From Candidatus Heimdallarchaeota archaeon (lineage in GTDB: Archaea > Asgardarchaeota > Heimdallarchaeia > JABLTI01), in NCBI GenBank assembly GCA_030614005.1, contig JAUWKS010000022.1:1-50238 (forward strand): a stretch of DNA of 50,238 bases. Direction: 5' to 3'. The notes beneath the pieces are model-generated. The model was not told the origin of the DNA. It worked only from the letters and a program-made list of their open reading frames with translations, and made no database searches. Positions 8,825 to 18,247 of the stretch are shown piece after piece. The position numbers and the translations under genes are program-made. Position 1 is the stretch's first letter; every line of letters begins with the position of its first letter.

Positions 8825-9844
8825 TTGACTGATGAAACTAAAACAGAAAAAGAACTAATACTTGAAGTAAAAGACCTTCGAACTTACTTCTATGGTGAAG
8901 ATGATATTGTGTGGAAAATATTAGAGGGTATTAATTTTAAATTATATAAAGGGGAAACTCTTGGCATATTGGGACCTTCAGGAGTTGGAAAATCCGTTCT
9001 TGCACTCTCCATTTTAAAACTAATAAGATATCCGGGAAAAATAGAAGGAGGCGAGGTATACTTCAAAGGTACGAACCTCTTCAAATTGGATGAAGAGAGT
9101 TTTGATGATTTGCGAGGTAGGGAAATTGGATTAGTTATGCAAAATACTAGAGGTGGTATGGATCCACTAAGAGATATGACTCATACAACAGGCCAACCTT
9201 ACAAAGTTCATGCTGAAGATGAACCAGAGAAAGACGAAATAAAGGCTCTGGTTGTAAGTCAATTAGGTAAAGTATCTCTACCTGAACCCTATAAAACATC
9301 AGACAAATTTGCTCATCAAATGAGTGGTGGAGAAAACCAGAGGGTGAAAATAGCTGCTGCTTTGATGAACAATCCTACACTATTAATTGCTGATGAACCA
9401 GTTTCAAATTTAGATTCCACAGTTGCACGAATGATTATGAATTTACTTACAGAAATGAAAGAAAAATTCAATCTAACAATGATTCTTATTGCCCATAATC
9501 TCGGTGTGATTGCTGAACTTTCAGATAAAGTAGCGATTATGTATGCAGGCAAAATCATTGAAATTAGTGATGTGGAAACAATGTATTACAATCCTAGACA
9601 TCCATTTACACAAGGATTATTTTACGCCTCACCTAGTATAGCACCTCGAGGAAAACTGAAACCTATTCCAGGAGAAGAACCCGATGCTAGAAAATATCCT
9701 ACTGGTTGTCATTTTCATCCTCGATGTGAATACGCAATTGAGAAATGTTCAATTGATCAACCAAAATTAGAAGAAATTGATAATAATCATTTTGTTGCTT
9801 GTTGGCGAACAAAAGATATTCCAAAATATGAAGGCGATTTTTGA
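8825..9844 (+). CDS. Peptide/nickel-type ABC transporter ATPase (OppD/DppD family)
   Basis: A 339-residue ABC ATPase with Walker A GPSGVGKS (50-57), signature MSGGE (166-170), Walker B LLIADEP (186-192) and H-loop 'LIAHNLG'. The C-terminal oligopeptide-transporter extension has the cysteine-rich pattern GCHFHPRCEYAIEKC, typical of OppD/DppD subunits, some of which bind an Fe-S cluster there. Such subunits normally pair with an OppF-type ATPase, two permeases and a binding protein; none of these is in the window. Start is a TTG directly preceding 'TDETKTEKE'. The upstream neighbour is the cupin isomerase, 20 bases away, an unexpected partner. Energises uptake of peptides or oligosaccharides by family analogy. 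Confidence 0.88.
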   Translation: MTDETKTEKELILEVKDLRTYFYGEDDIVWKILEGINFKLYKGETLGILGPSGVGKSVLALSILKLIRYPGKIEGGEVYFKGTNLFKLDEESFDDLRGREIGLVMQNTRGGMDPLRDMTHTTGQPYKVHAEDEPEKDEIKALVVSQLGKVSLPEPYKTSDKFAHQMSGGENQRVKIAAALMNNPTLLIADEPVSNLDSTVARMIMNLLTEMKEKFNLTMILIAHNLGVIAELSDKVAIMYAGKIIEISDVETMYYNPRHPFTQGLFYASPSIAPRGKLKPIPGEEPDARKYPTGCHFHPRCEYAIEKCSIDQPKLEEIDNNHFVACWRTKDIPKYEGDF

Positions 9845-9889
9845 GTTTTTACATTAATTTTATAGTGTTATTGGTATTATGAATAATCG

Positions 9890-10612
9890 ATGCTGATGAA
9901 AGTGTTCAAAAAAGCAATAGAAGATTTTCTTTCGAAAGAAAGATTTGGCAGATGCGATTTCCATACGCATTCTTTTTTTAGTGACGGTGTACTTCTTCCA
10001 ATGGAACAATTACGTCGAGCTACGGTTATTGGTCATGAGGCATATGCTATCACAGATCATGCTAGTGCATCAAACTTAGATATTATTCCTAAACTAGCGA
10101 AAGACTGCGAGCTTGCTATAAAACATTGGGGAATATTAGCTTTACCTGGCGTTGAATTAACCCATGTTCCTGCAAACGCTATTGAAGAAGTGGCAGAAAA
10201 AGCAAGGGAGATGGGCGCTTTTGTTATTGTCGTTCATGGTGAGACAACCTCTGAACCTGTAGAACCAGGAACAAATTTGATCACATCGAAATTAGCAAAT
10301 GTTGATATTCTTGCACATCCCGGATTGCTCACTCGAGAGGAAGCAAAACTATGCAAACAAAATAATATTTTTATTGAAATTACTTCTAGTTCCTCACATT
10401 CAATGACAAATGGACATATTGCAAAAGTAGGTTTAGAAGAGAATGTAAAGTTCATTCAAAATACAGACGCTCATAAACCAACTGATATGCTAACTTATTC
10501 TCAAGGGGAAAAAGTACTCCTAGGAACAGGATTTCATACTGATGAGATTACCAAAATACTTCAAAATAATGTTCGTTCTTTAGTTTCAAAAATAAACGAT
10601 GAAATGTTCTAA
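9890..10612 (+). CDS. PHP-domain metal-dependent phosphoesterase
   Basis: A 240-residue PHP (polymerase and histidinol phosphatase) domain. Visible metal-binding motifs are 'DFHTHSFFSDG', 'AITDHAS', 'GVELTH', 'VVHGET', 'ILAHPG' and 'NTDAHKP', in the usual order. The family hydrolyses phosphate monoesters or diesters with two or three metal ions; histidinol phosphate, nucleotides and oligonucleotides are all known substrates. No other histidine-biosynthesis gene is nearby, so HisK function is not supported. Starts at ATG 9890 (a second ATG lies two codons on). It is the third plus-strand gene after the isomerase and the ABC ATPase and faces the structured RNA candidate downstream. Confidence 0.82.
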   Translation: MLMKVFKKAIEDFLSKERFGRCDFHTHSFFSDGVLLPMEQLRRATVIGHEAYAITDHASASNLDIIPKLAKDCELAIKHWGILALPGVELTHVPANAIEEVAEKAREMGAFVIVVHGETTSEPVEPGTNLITSKLANVDILAHPGLLTREEAKLCKQNNIFIEITSSSSHSMTNGHIAKVGLEENVKFIQNTDAHKPTDMLTYSQGEKVLLGTGFHTDEITKILQNNVRSLVSKINDEMF

Positions 10613-10632
10613 AATTAGAGAGAAAGGAAATT

Positions 10633-10852
10633 GAGGACGAGGAATTAAATCCCCGTCCGTTTAACGAGTGGGTGCCTTTGAAAACAAGTGTGACGCAATT
10701 TTCCCCCCGCAATTGATTATGCTTCACTCGTTGTTTAGGAATCTCAAGATTTCGCTTTTACTTTTGTGGAAGGGTTTTAAAGACATTCCTGCAAAAGGAA
10801 TGTCCGCGCTTTTAAGGTTCCCTTGTTGAATACCGAGGGATTGAGGTATTTA
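10633..10852 (-). ncRNA. Candidate structured RNA 1 (GC-rich intergenic island)
   Basis: This is the GC-rich core of a 391-base gap (10613-11003) with no open frame of note. Inverted repeats: AATACC/GGTATT (10829-10850), GACATTCCT/AGGAATGTC with a 5-base loop (10782-10804), a long-range AACGAGTG/CACTCGTT pair (10663-10670 with 10725-10732), and GGACGAGG/CCCCGTCC (10635-10658). The last has an A.C mismatch on the plus strand that becomes a G.U wobble on the minus strand, favouring minus-strand transcription. A TTTTAATATT element at 10872-10881 lies about 25 bases before the first hairpin on the minus strand. The hairpin after which T-rich sequence follows lies last. No known RNA family was recognised; it does not match RNase P or SRP consensus boxes. 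Confidence 0.45.
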
Positions 10853-11003
10853 CAATTATTACTATGTTAGTAATATTAAAAGGCATTCTGGAAAATCTAT
10901 TCCTCTAATCTAGTAAAATATTCCGCATATTATCGAATAAGAAACAAATGGATTGAAAAAAAGAAAGAGGAAGCGGATTTCTGCTTAGAAATCCTGGAAT
11001 AAT

Positions 11004-11888
11004 CTAATTTTGAGTCATTTTCTCAACTTGAGGAGCCATTGTATCTTTCTCCTCTTTGGGTGCAGTTCCTAATAGAGTTAATTTCCATATCAATAATAAA
11101 ACAAAAAACAAAGTGAAGCCGCTTGCGAGAAGAATTGTGAAAGTCCAAATACTTCCTGTTGACTCAAAGAATGCTTTTACAGTGTCTTGTTTAATTAAAG
11201 TAGACCAAATTAACGGATAAGCTATAAGTGGAAGTGCAAGTGATGCTATTGAAACACTATTCTTCATCCCTTGTATATATCTTAAAGCTGGATAATGAAT
11301 ACCAATAATAATTATTGATGCTAATATTAGGAAGAATATGTTCAATCCCAAACTATTGAATGTTGCTGCATCACCATATTGAGGTAACCAAACTTCTGGA
11401 ATCCACACACCTTCAACTTCTACACCTGTTCCTGGTTCTAGAAATGTCTTTCTGTGTATGGGAATATCATGAATTGCTGGATATACTAACAGATAGTGAA
11501 CAATACCACTAATAACTGAAATCGCACCTGCTGAACCCAACATTATACCCAATCTTGTTAATGATTTCTTCTTAGGATCAAGACCCATCGTTGTACCTAG
11601 AAGAACTTCTGCAATGAATATTAAAGTAATTTCAGTTGGCAAAACAAGAGCCATCATAGAAAACATAGCTCCTATTCCTGGTCGAGTAGCATTTCCTAAT
11701 GGAGGATCGATAACACGATTAACATTCGTATCAAGATTAGCGTCTCCAGGTGCATTGTTTAATGCCGGTGTAATAAAATCAATACCCCTATTTGCTACTA
11801 CATGATAACATCCAACATTCCATACAACTAAAAATGCTATTGCTACCACAAAAAAGATCGCTTTAGAGATTGTACTTTTTCGCAACAT
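11004..11888 (-). CDS. Unknown multi-pass membrane protein
   Basis: A 294-residue protein with about seven hydrophobic segments. An N-terminal membrane segment (about 10-30) is followed by an extracytoplasmic loop rich in Asn and Asp, then paired helices. A second large loop (about 140-180) contains 'GTGVEVEGVWIPEVWLPQY'. The C-terminus is charged and cytoplasmic (KEEKDTMAPQVEK). I recognise no family and no catalytic motif. It stands alone on the minus strand with a 195-base A/T-rich upstream gap, and structured RNA candidate 1 lies downstream on the same strand. Function unknown. Confidence 0.7.
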   Translation of the reverse strand: MLRKSTISKAIFFVVAIAFLVVWNVGCYHVVANRGIDFITPALNNAPGDANLDTNVNRVIDPPLGNATRPGIGAMFSMMALVLPTEITLIFIAEVLLGTTMGLDPKKKSLTRLGIMLGSAGAISVISGIVHYLLVYPAIHDIPIHRKTFLEPGTGVEVEGVWIPEVWLPQYGDAATFNSLGLNIFFLILASIIIIGIHYPALRYIQGMKNSVSIASLALPLIAYPLIWSTLIKQDTVKAFFESTGSIWTFTILLASGFTLFFVLLLIWKLTLLGTAPKEEKDTMAPQVEKMTQN

Positions 11889-12084
11889 CCTGTCCTTCCT
11901 ATGTTTATCAAATGTTTACTATTACTAACTTATTTAGAGTTTACGATAATAATGTTGAATTATTACTTTTTCAAAGATTATAAGGTTAACTGCTACAACA
12001 CTAATACACATTTTTGATAAACAAAAATCTTCCTAATAGAGTTTCTTCATCTCTCTGAATACAATTCTGAAAAAAAAGCTTATT

Positions 12085-12651
12085 TTAGCACTGCAAATAA
12101 TTCAGTAATTGCTTTACCAATTGTGCTGTTGCACCCCAAATTATTCTTTCATTATAATAGAAAAACCAAGTTTCAACTTCTTCATCATCTTCTATTAAGA
12201 CGATTTTTTTCGTCCATTTAGAAGAATCACAAAGTTCGCTCAGTGGGACTTCAATAATTTCATCTACTTCTTCTATATTTTTTATTATGGTAAATGGATA
12301 ATCCAATTTAGCGACAAATGTAGAAAGAAGTATATTCGAGCTATTCGTTTTTGTTTGATCTAACTCACCTATTATCTTAAATTTTGATGGTAAAATACCT
12401 ATTTCTTCCTCTGCTTCACGCAGAGCACATTGCAATAATGAATCATCCTCTTCATCTATTTTCCCTCCGGGAAAAGAAATTTGACCTTTATGCGTTCTCA
12501 GTCCTTCTGTTCTTTTAGTAAATAGTATAAACAGGTGATTATCTTTCTCAAAGATTGGCATAATAACAGCTCCCCTCTTAGAGCCATCATCAGCTAATTT
12601 TTTGGGTTTTCTTTCTGAAAGAGATGTGAGTATATCATTAAAGGTAACCAT
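12085..12651 (-). CDS. Nudix hydrolase, CoA pyrophosphatase-like (NudL type)
   Basis: A 188-residue Nudix protein with the box running from Gly63 (GGKIDEED) through REAEEEIGI at 78-86. Just before the box is 'LRTHKGQISFPGG', the extension typical of the CoA diphosphatase (NudL/Pcd1) subfamily, with LFTKRTEGLR preceding it. These enzymes cleave CoA and its derivatives to phosphopantetheine and 3',5'-ADP. The C-terminus ends in a short helix. Monocistronic by appearance, with an A/T-rich upstream region shared with the divergent TPR gene at 12863. Subfamily assignment is good; the precise substrate is inferred. Confidence 0.82.
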   Translation of the reverse strand: MVTFNDILTSLSERKPKKLADDGSKRGAVIMPIFEKDNHLFILFTKRTEGLRTHKGQISFPGGKIDEEDDSLLQCALREAEEEIGILPSKFKIIGELDQTKTNSSNILLSTFVAKLDYPFTIIKNIEEVDEIIEVPLSELCDSSKWTKKIVLIEDDEEVETWFFYYNERIIWGATAQLVKQLLNYLQC

Positions 12652-12862
12652 ATCAGTTCATCTTGATTGAGAAATAATATTTTTGTAAGCTGTAGTCATA
12701 ATTAAACGACCCAATTTTTAAACTTTACAACACCAACAATTATTTACCTCTTTAAAAAGATAAATTAAAACAACAAACAAGTATTAATTAGAGGAACGTC
12801 TGAGTCAGAAATTCACTAGCAAAAAATTCGCTTGAAAATTACCAGGAGATATCGATTTCATT

Positions 12863-13867
12863 ATGCAAAGTGACGAACCTAAATTTTATGATTTACTGCA
12901 AGATGGAATTAAAGCTCTCTATGATGGGAATTATGAAGAAGCTCAAAAGTTACTCGAAAAAGCAATTAACTTGGATCCTCTTTCAGTTAACTGCTGGTAT
13001 AATTTAGCAAAAGTCTATTCAAATTTAGAGCAGTTTGAAAAAGCAATTCAGAGTTACAAGAAAATCGTTGAATTAGAAGAAACTCCAACGAATCTTTACA
13101 ATCTGGCTTGTGAATTTTATAATAATGATGATTTTCAAGAAGCAATTCGCTACTATCACTTAACTATTGACCTTGATCCAGATTTTGTTCAAGCATTTGA
13201 TGGATTAGGAAGTAGCTATGGTTGTTCTGAAGAATATGATAAAGCAATTGAAAATTATCGGAAAGCAATTGACTTGGAACCTGCCAACGCAAGTTATTAT
13301 AATAATTTAGGTTGGGCTTATGAATTAGCAGGGGAATATGAAATTGCTATAATGTATTTTAAAAAAGCATTGGAAATAGATATTGAATTTGTTGATGCGT
13401 TGCATAATCTTGGTTATGCTTATTATTTTCTCAGGGAATATGAAAAAGCAGTTGACACTTTTAACAAAGCAATAGAATTTGGAACGTTAAACCCAGATAC
13501 TTACATTAGTCTAGCATATGCATTTGAAGAATTAAAAGAAAACGAAAAAGCTTGTGAAAATTATCAACACGCTGCAGAATTGGACCCAGAAAATAATGAA
13601 ACGAGATTTCTATTTGCAGAATCATTACACCAAATTGGAAAAATTTCTGAAGCAATAGAACAATTAGAAATTATAACAAAAAAGGAACCTGAAAATCTTG
13701 ATTCATGGAGAGAGTTAGGTATTTATTTTGATTCAATAAAGGAATATGAAAAAGCAAGTAGTTGCTTCAAAAAAGTGATAAATATTTCAAACGGTTCTAG
13801 TAAAAAAACTCAAACACCAATAAGAAAAAATCCGGAGAAAAAAGAAATAAAAGAACGAGAAAAATGA
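12863..13867 (+). CDS. Tetratricopeptide-repeat protein
   Basis: A 334-residue protein made of about eight consecutive TPR units of 34 residues. Examples are 'NCWYNLAKVYSNLEQFEKAI', 'ASYYNNLGWAYELAGEYEIA' and 'VDALHNLGYAYYFLREYEKA', each followed by 'Y/FxKAIELDP'-like helices. The last 25 residues are Lys/Glu-rich and probably disordered. There is no signal peptide or membrane segment, so it should be a cytoplasmic scaffold for protein-protein contacts. Partners are not indicated by the neighbours. A hairpin terminator lies between it and the convergent surface-protein gene. Confidence 0.88.
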   Translation: MQSDEPKFYDLLQDGIKALYDGNYEEAQKLLEKAINLDPLSVNCWYNLAKVYSNLEQFEKAIQSYKKIVELEETPTNLYNLACEFYNNDDFQEAIRYYHLTIDLDPDFVQAFDGLGSSYGCSEEYDKAIENYRKAIDLEPANASYYNNLGWAYELAGEYEIAIMYFKKALEIDIEFVDALHNLGYAYYFLREYEKAVDTFNKAIEFGTLNPDTYISLAYAFEELKENEKACENYQHAAELDPENNETRFLFAESLHQIGKISEAIEQLEIITKKEPENLDSWRELGIYFDSIKEYEKASSCFKKVINISNGSSKKTQTPIRKNPEKKEIKEREK

Positions 13868-13918
13868 GCTAAAAAAGGGAAAAAAATCAATTAAAAAAAG
13901 AAAAAATAGGATTGAAAA

Positions 13919-13933
13919 TCTCACTTTGTGAGA
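13919..13933. terminator. Hairpin between convergent TPR and surface-protein genes
   Basis: TCTCAC/GTGAGA forms a perfect 6-bp stem with a TTT loop, followed 12 bases later by a six-T run. It lies in the gap between two convergent genes. Confidence 0.45.
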
Positions 13934-13952
13934 CATTCAAGTCATTTTTTAC

Positions 13953-16900
13953 TTATTTTCTACGAGTAAATCGTCTGTAGATGACGAATGAAGCACCAGC
14001 AAGGCCAAGAATGGAAAGCGTTACAAATGTACCAATTCCAGTTGGTCCTGTAGTGGTTGGTGTAACTGGGTAATCTTCAGGGTCTAATGGATCTGTACCA
14101 TGTTCTACTTCAAAGAAGTCATTGAAACCGTCGTCATCAGTATCTGGGTCATTAGGCAATGTTCCGAGTGCGTATTCTTCCTCATTTGTTAACCCATCGT
14201 GGTCAAGGTCCAAAGTAGCATCAGCGCCATTATTTGGATCTAGTCCATACCAAACTTCCCAGTTATCTGGAAGGCCATCGTCATCGGTATCATTATTGAA
14301 TGGGTCAGTATCCCAGAAATACTCTTCGTAATTAGTCAAGGAATCTCCATCACTGTCTACTGCTCCATCAGAACCATCAAGAGGGTCTAATAAATTATCA
14401 ATTTCCCATTTATCAGGAATAAAGTCATCGTCTGTATCCTCTTTGGTAGGATCAGTTAGATAGATGTTAACTTCATCGCCATCGGTCAAACCATCGCCGT
14501 CGGTATCATCATTAAATGGGTCAGTTCCTGCAAGGAATTCTTCTGCCTCTGTCAAACCATCTGTATCTGAGTCTGTTCCCGAGTCAGCTGCTAATGGATT
14601 AAATCCATAGAATATTTCCCAGCCATCCCAGGGAGTATCACCATCTGTATCATTATTAGTAGGATCTAAACCAACGATATAACCAGAAGCATTTGCTCCT
14701 GGATTGGTTGGAGAATAGTATCCGAGTGTTTCATTACCATCTATGACTCCATCGTAATCCGTATCTGCATTTGCTGGGTGAGTGATAAAACCATCGGTTC
14801 CCAGAATCACTTCTTCTTCATCAGGAATGAAATCATCATCTGAATCCAAATTGATTGGGTCAGAACCATAAAAATAAACTTCATCGCCATCTATTATAGT
14901 GTCATCATCAGAATCGATATCTAATAGATTTGCGAAAGTATCTCCATCGAAATCGGATAATGGATCAACTTCTCTATCTAACCAATATTCAATTTCATCG
15001 CCATCTAGTATTCCATCTCCATCCGTATCTGCAATAAGTGGATCCGTTCCCCAGATGTTTATTTCACTATAATCTGCTACATCATCAAGATCTGTATCTC
15101 TGCCAATAATTTCCAATGAATCAAGTGCATCAGCTATAAATACTAATGAATTTGCTAGAGTTACATCAAGAGCTTCCCCACCATCATCAAAGTGAGCTAG
15201 TTTAGTGATATTATTTGCTGTTGTAATATTTATCAGTACAACACCATTATCTTTGACTGCAACGAAAAGATCATTTCCATCTAATTTTAGTTTAGTTGCA
15301 TCATAACCCGTTGTAAGTTCTGTGTCTGCAAGAACTATTGCAACCAAATTTGAAATATTATATAGTTTCAGTCCAGCAGTTCCATCGGCAATTGCTACTA
15401 GATCGCCTGAAGCATCTATACCTTCTGCCGAAGTTGTTGCTTGTGTTGCTTCAATTGATGGATTTGTTGGATCGGATATATCAATTACTTGAAAACCAGA
15501 AGCACCAACTGCGACATATGCATATGTACCATCGATAGCTATATCGTTTGGTTTTTCTGCAGTGTCTAGTGTTGTTTCTTCAAAAGCAGTTGCTGGTGTT
15601 GAAATATCAACAATACAAAGATCTTTCCCTGTAACAGATAAGTAAACATAGTTACCATCTATAGCTAATTTATCTGTAGCACCTACCGCTACTGAACGTA
15701 TTAGTGTTGGATTTAATAAATCGCTAATATCGATTATTTTTAATCCGTCATTTGTTGCACAATAGACATTATTACCTTTAATATCAACATCAATGTAGTA
15801 GTTTTCTTCGTCTTCATATTTCGAGAGTAGAACAGGGTTCAGCGGATTGGTTATGTCAATAATGTCTATTCCTGTTAATCCCTCCGCCAATACTGCAATA
15901 TTTCCCGACACAGCTGTTGCACTAGGTTCTCCTGCAAAGGTAACTTCTCCCGTCAATATTGGAACAGATTTATTTGAAATATCTATTACTTTAAAATCAA
16001 AATCATTACACAAATAGAGTGCACTTGTGACTGATAGTATTCCATTTGCTTCACCTGGAGAATATTGTAATCGCCATAAATAATTGATATCAGAAAGGTT
16101 TGTAATGTTTAATTGATACAAATGCCCTCCTGCTCCTGTCGTCAAATAAGCTTTCTTTGCAACATCCCAATCAATGAATTCAGCAGAACCGGAATCAATA
16201 GACATTTGACTTATCAAATTAATATTTGATGGGTCTGAGTAATTGTATACTTTTAGACCATTAACACCGTCAGCAACGTAAAGCCTAAAGGCACTTGCAT
16301 CAGCAGATAAGGAATTTGTTGGACCGTCTTTTAGAACATCTATAAGTAATGGTGATGTAGGTCTAATAATATCCAAAACTAAAACACCATCTGTTCCACA
16401 CATTAGAAAACAGAGATTATTCAAAGGATCTGCTCTAATGGAAAGAACTTTTAGTCCTGGAATACCAAATGTATCTGCTTTTACTTTTGTGAAATTTATA
16501 GGACCCTCTTTCAATGTGAAGATTTCTAAACCATCCGAACCATCGGCTACATAGAGAGTAGTAAATCCGATAAAAGCGATATCACTTGCTTCCCCACCAT
16601 CGTAAAATCCACCAATCTTTTCTATATCATCAAAATTGCTATAATCTAGTACTTCAACACCGGTGCCGACATTTGCTGTATAACATAAGCCATCCTTGCT
16701 TATGGCGTTGTGAATTTCTCCGCCGTCCCAGAAGTTTCCTAAAACAAATGGATTAGAGTTATTTGATACATCCATAAAGGTTACACCACCACTTAATCCT
16801 GAAATAAATTGGAGGTCTGATGATACTTTTGTTACACGGTAAGCATTTCCAAAATCGACATCTAATTGACCAATTTTTGTGAGTCCATCAGAAAGTGAAT

Positions 16901-17069
16901 TTATTGAATAATCCGGTGGTAATAGGTCGAAAGCACTTTCTTCTAAATCATCTGTTGATGAGAGGTTAGCGTCAAATCCCCCTCTAGCACTTTGTGAAAA
17001 GTAGGTAGAGGATAGAAATATTAAAGCAAGAACTCCCAAAGTAAATAATACGTTTATTTTTTTCTTCAT
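13953..17069 (-). CDS. Secreted, C-terminally anchored surface protein with LVIVD and Ca-binding TSP3-like repeats
   Basis: The start is placed at the ATG at 17069; a GTG three codons upstream is the alternative. The first 30 residues are a signal peptide (three lysines, hydrophobic core, then '[10 protein letters not shown]'). About residues 50-660 contain many LVIVD-type repeats of the form '[14 protein letters not shown]', expected to form one or two beta-propellers. From about 670 to 990 come roughly ten Asp-rich repeats (for example [12 protein letters not shown]) like thrombospondin type-3 or other Ca-binding repeats. A Thr/Pro linker and a single membrane helix follow, ending 'YRRFTRRK'. 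This is a cell-surface, calcium-stabilised adhesion or scaffold protein by architecture. It has no same-strand neighbour within an operon distance. Confidence 0.85.
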   Translation of the reverse strand: MKKKINVLFTLGVLALIFLSSTYFSQSARGGFDANLSSTDDLEESAFDLLPPDYSINSLSDGLTKIGQLDVDFGNAYRVTKVSSDLQFISGLSGGVTFMDVSNNSNPFVLGNFWDGGEIHNAISKDGLCYTANVGTGVEVLDYSNFDDIEKIGGFYDGGEASDIAFIGFTTLYVADGSDGLEIFTLKEGPINFTKVKADTFGIPGLKVLSIRADPLNNLCFLMCGTDGVLVLDIIRPTSPLLIDVLKDGPTNSLSADASAFRLYVADGVNGLKVYNYSDPSNINLISQMSIDSGSAEFIDWDVAKKAYLTTGAGGHLYQLNITNLSDINYLWRLQYSPGEANGILSVTSALYLCNDFDFKVIDISNKSVPILTGEVTFAGEPSATAVSGNIAVLAEGLTGIDIIDITNPLNPVLLSKYEDEENYYIDVDIKGNNVYCATNDGLKIIDISDLLNPTLIRSVAVGATDKLAIDGNYVYLSVTGKDLCIVDISTPATAFEETTLDTAEKPNDIAIDGTYAYVAVGASGFQVIDISDPTNPSIEATQATTSAEGIDASGDLVAIADGTAGLKLYNISNLVAIVLADTELTTGYDATKLKLDGNDLFVAVKDNGVVLINITTANNITKLAHFDDGGEALDVTLANSLVFIADALDSLEIIGRDTDLDDVADYSEINIWGTDPLIADTDGDGILDGDEIEYWLDREVDPLSDFDGDTFANLLDIDSDDDTIIDGDEVYFYGSDPINLDSDDDFIPDEEEVILGTDGFITHPANADTDYDGVIDGNETLGYYSPTNPGANASGYIVGLDPTNNDTDGDTPWDGWEIFYGFNPLAADSGTDSDTDGLTEAEEFLAGTDPFNDDTDGDGLTDGDEVNIYLTDPTKEDTDDDFIPDKWEIDNLLDPLDGSDGAVDSDGDSLTNYEEYFWDTDPFNNDTDDDGLPDNWEVWYGLDPNNGADATLDLDHDGLTNEEEYALGTLPNDPDTDDDGFNDFFEVEHGTDPLDPEDYPVTPTTTGPTGIGTFVTLSILGLAGASFVIYRRFTRRK

Positions 17070-17321
17070 AATCTTCACACCGTTTTTTGCGCAATTTCGG
17101 TTCGGTTCTTATGTTATTACTTTCACTTACTTTATTGGTTTTGTTAAGAGTTGATAAATTTTTCTTATAATCTCTTTCAACTCTTTTTCCTTTTAAGTAT
17201 TTATTAGATTCAGATAAAAAGGAATTCTCTTTCTTACTTAAGATATTTTTTACTAAAATGATTGAGTGGGAAAACTTTTTGGATAAGAATTGCGTTTCTA
17301 ATGACAAAAGGTGTTTAAATA

Positions 17322-18113
17322 TTGAGTAAAAATCTTCAGCGTAAAATTGTTTTCGAGCTTTATTATAAAGAATTAATAACTCCAAATGATAATCTAAATC
17401 AAGCTGTTAAATTACTTGACGAAATTAAAACAAAAAAAGGATTTAATTACAAGATAATCAATGAGCTAAGTGCAGAGCAAGAGAACGATTTGAAAGATGA
17501 AATCCGTATTGCTGCTGGACGATGGAAATACAAAGTTGTTACTAAAGGTGGCGGAGCTTTAGTTATCTCAGGGAATAAGAAATTAAACTACCAACATGGA
17601 CCAATTTTAGTTGTTAGAAAACATAACAAAATAATTGAAGTTTTTCCTCGAGGGGATCCAGGTTCTAAAGAAAGTAGATGGACAACCATCGATTTCTTGC
17701 TCACTTTTCTAAAAGTAAATAGAGCAGTTACTGAAGTATTTCAAGATCAAACATTTTCAGAAAATGATCTGCGAAATCTAATAAAGAGCACTCCTGGAAT
17801 TATTGAGGATGGATTAGCGTATTTAGATATTGAAGTTGAAATTGAATCTTCTCGAATAGATTTAGTTCTTATTGATAAGAAAAATCGACATCTTTTATTG
17901 GAATTCAAACTGAATGCTACAGATAAGACAATTGGACAAGTTACAAGATATAATCTTGACCGCTATTCGGAAAAATTTGCTCTTTCTAAAGAAAAAATTC
18001 GCAGAGGAATAGTAACTTTAAGTATTACAGGTCAAATTGCTGATGCTTGTAAAGAACAGAATATTGAATTATATATTATTAGAACAAAAAATTTGGGATT
18101 CAAAAAGAAATAA
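17322..18113 (+). CDS. nucS: NucS-like endonuclease (PD-(D/E)xK, DUF91 type)
   Basis: The C-terminal domain of this 263-residue protein carries the NucS/RecB-type nuclease core: Asp180 in 'RIDLVLID', then Glu194-x-Lys196 in 'LLLEFKL', then 'IGQVTRY' (Gln206, Tyr210). This is the D-ExK-QxxxY pattern of the family. The N-terminal half ('GGGALVISGNKKLNYQHGP') corresponds to the beta-rich DNA-binding domain. NucS cuts branched DNA, and in some archaea and actinobacteria double-strand DNA at mismatches, with the sliding clamp as partner. A short C-terminal tail 'LGFKKK' could be the clamp-contact region but is not a clear PIP box. The start is TTG at 17322; no better ATG exists in frame. Confidence 0.82.
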   Translation: MSKNLQRKIVFELYYKELITPNDNLNQAVKLLDEIKTKKGFNYKIINELSAEQENDLKDEIRIAAGRWKYKVVTKGGGALVISGNKKLNYQHGPILVVRKHNKIIEVFPRGDPGSKESRWTTIDFLLTFLKVNRAVTEVFQDQTFSENDLRNLIKSTPGIIEDGLAYLDIEVEIESSRIDLVLIDKKNRHLLLEFKLNATDKTIGQVTRYNLDRYSEKFALSKEKIRRGIVTLSITGQIADACKEQNIELYIIRTKNLGFKKK

Positions 18114-18247
18114 TCATTTAATATTTAAAAAATAATAATTAGACTTGTACTATTTCTTTTAAAAACAATTGTATATGTAATTTAATATATGATTGAAAGC
18201 ATATCTAGACTCATCTTGAGATGTAAAATTCTTTACAGGTAAAGGTA

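Noticed and set aside
10633..10852. RNase P RNA or SRP RNA
   Set aside because: The conserved boxes (GAGGAAAGUC-type for RNase P, the GGAAG/AGCAG internal loop for SRP domain IV) could not be found on either strand.
13953..17069. Dockerin/cellulosome protein
   Set aside because: The Asp-rich repeats recall dockerin Ca loops but occur about ten times in a row without the paired-helix layout, and no cohesin or glycosidase gene is near; TSP3-like repeats fit better.
16984..17385. Open frame of 133 codons on the minus strand upstream of the surface-protein gene
   Set aside because: It overlaps the signal-peptide region of the surface protein in another frame and the NucS start on the other strand, and its product has no domain character.
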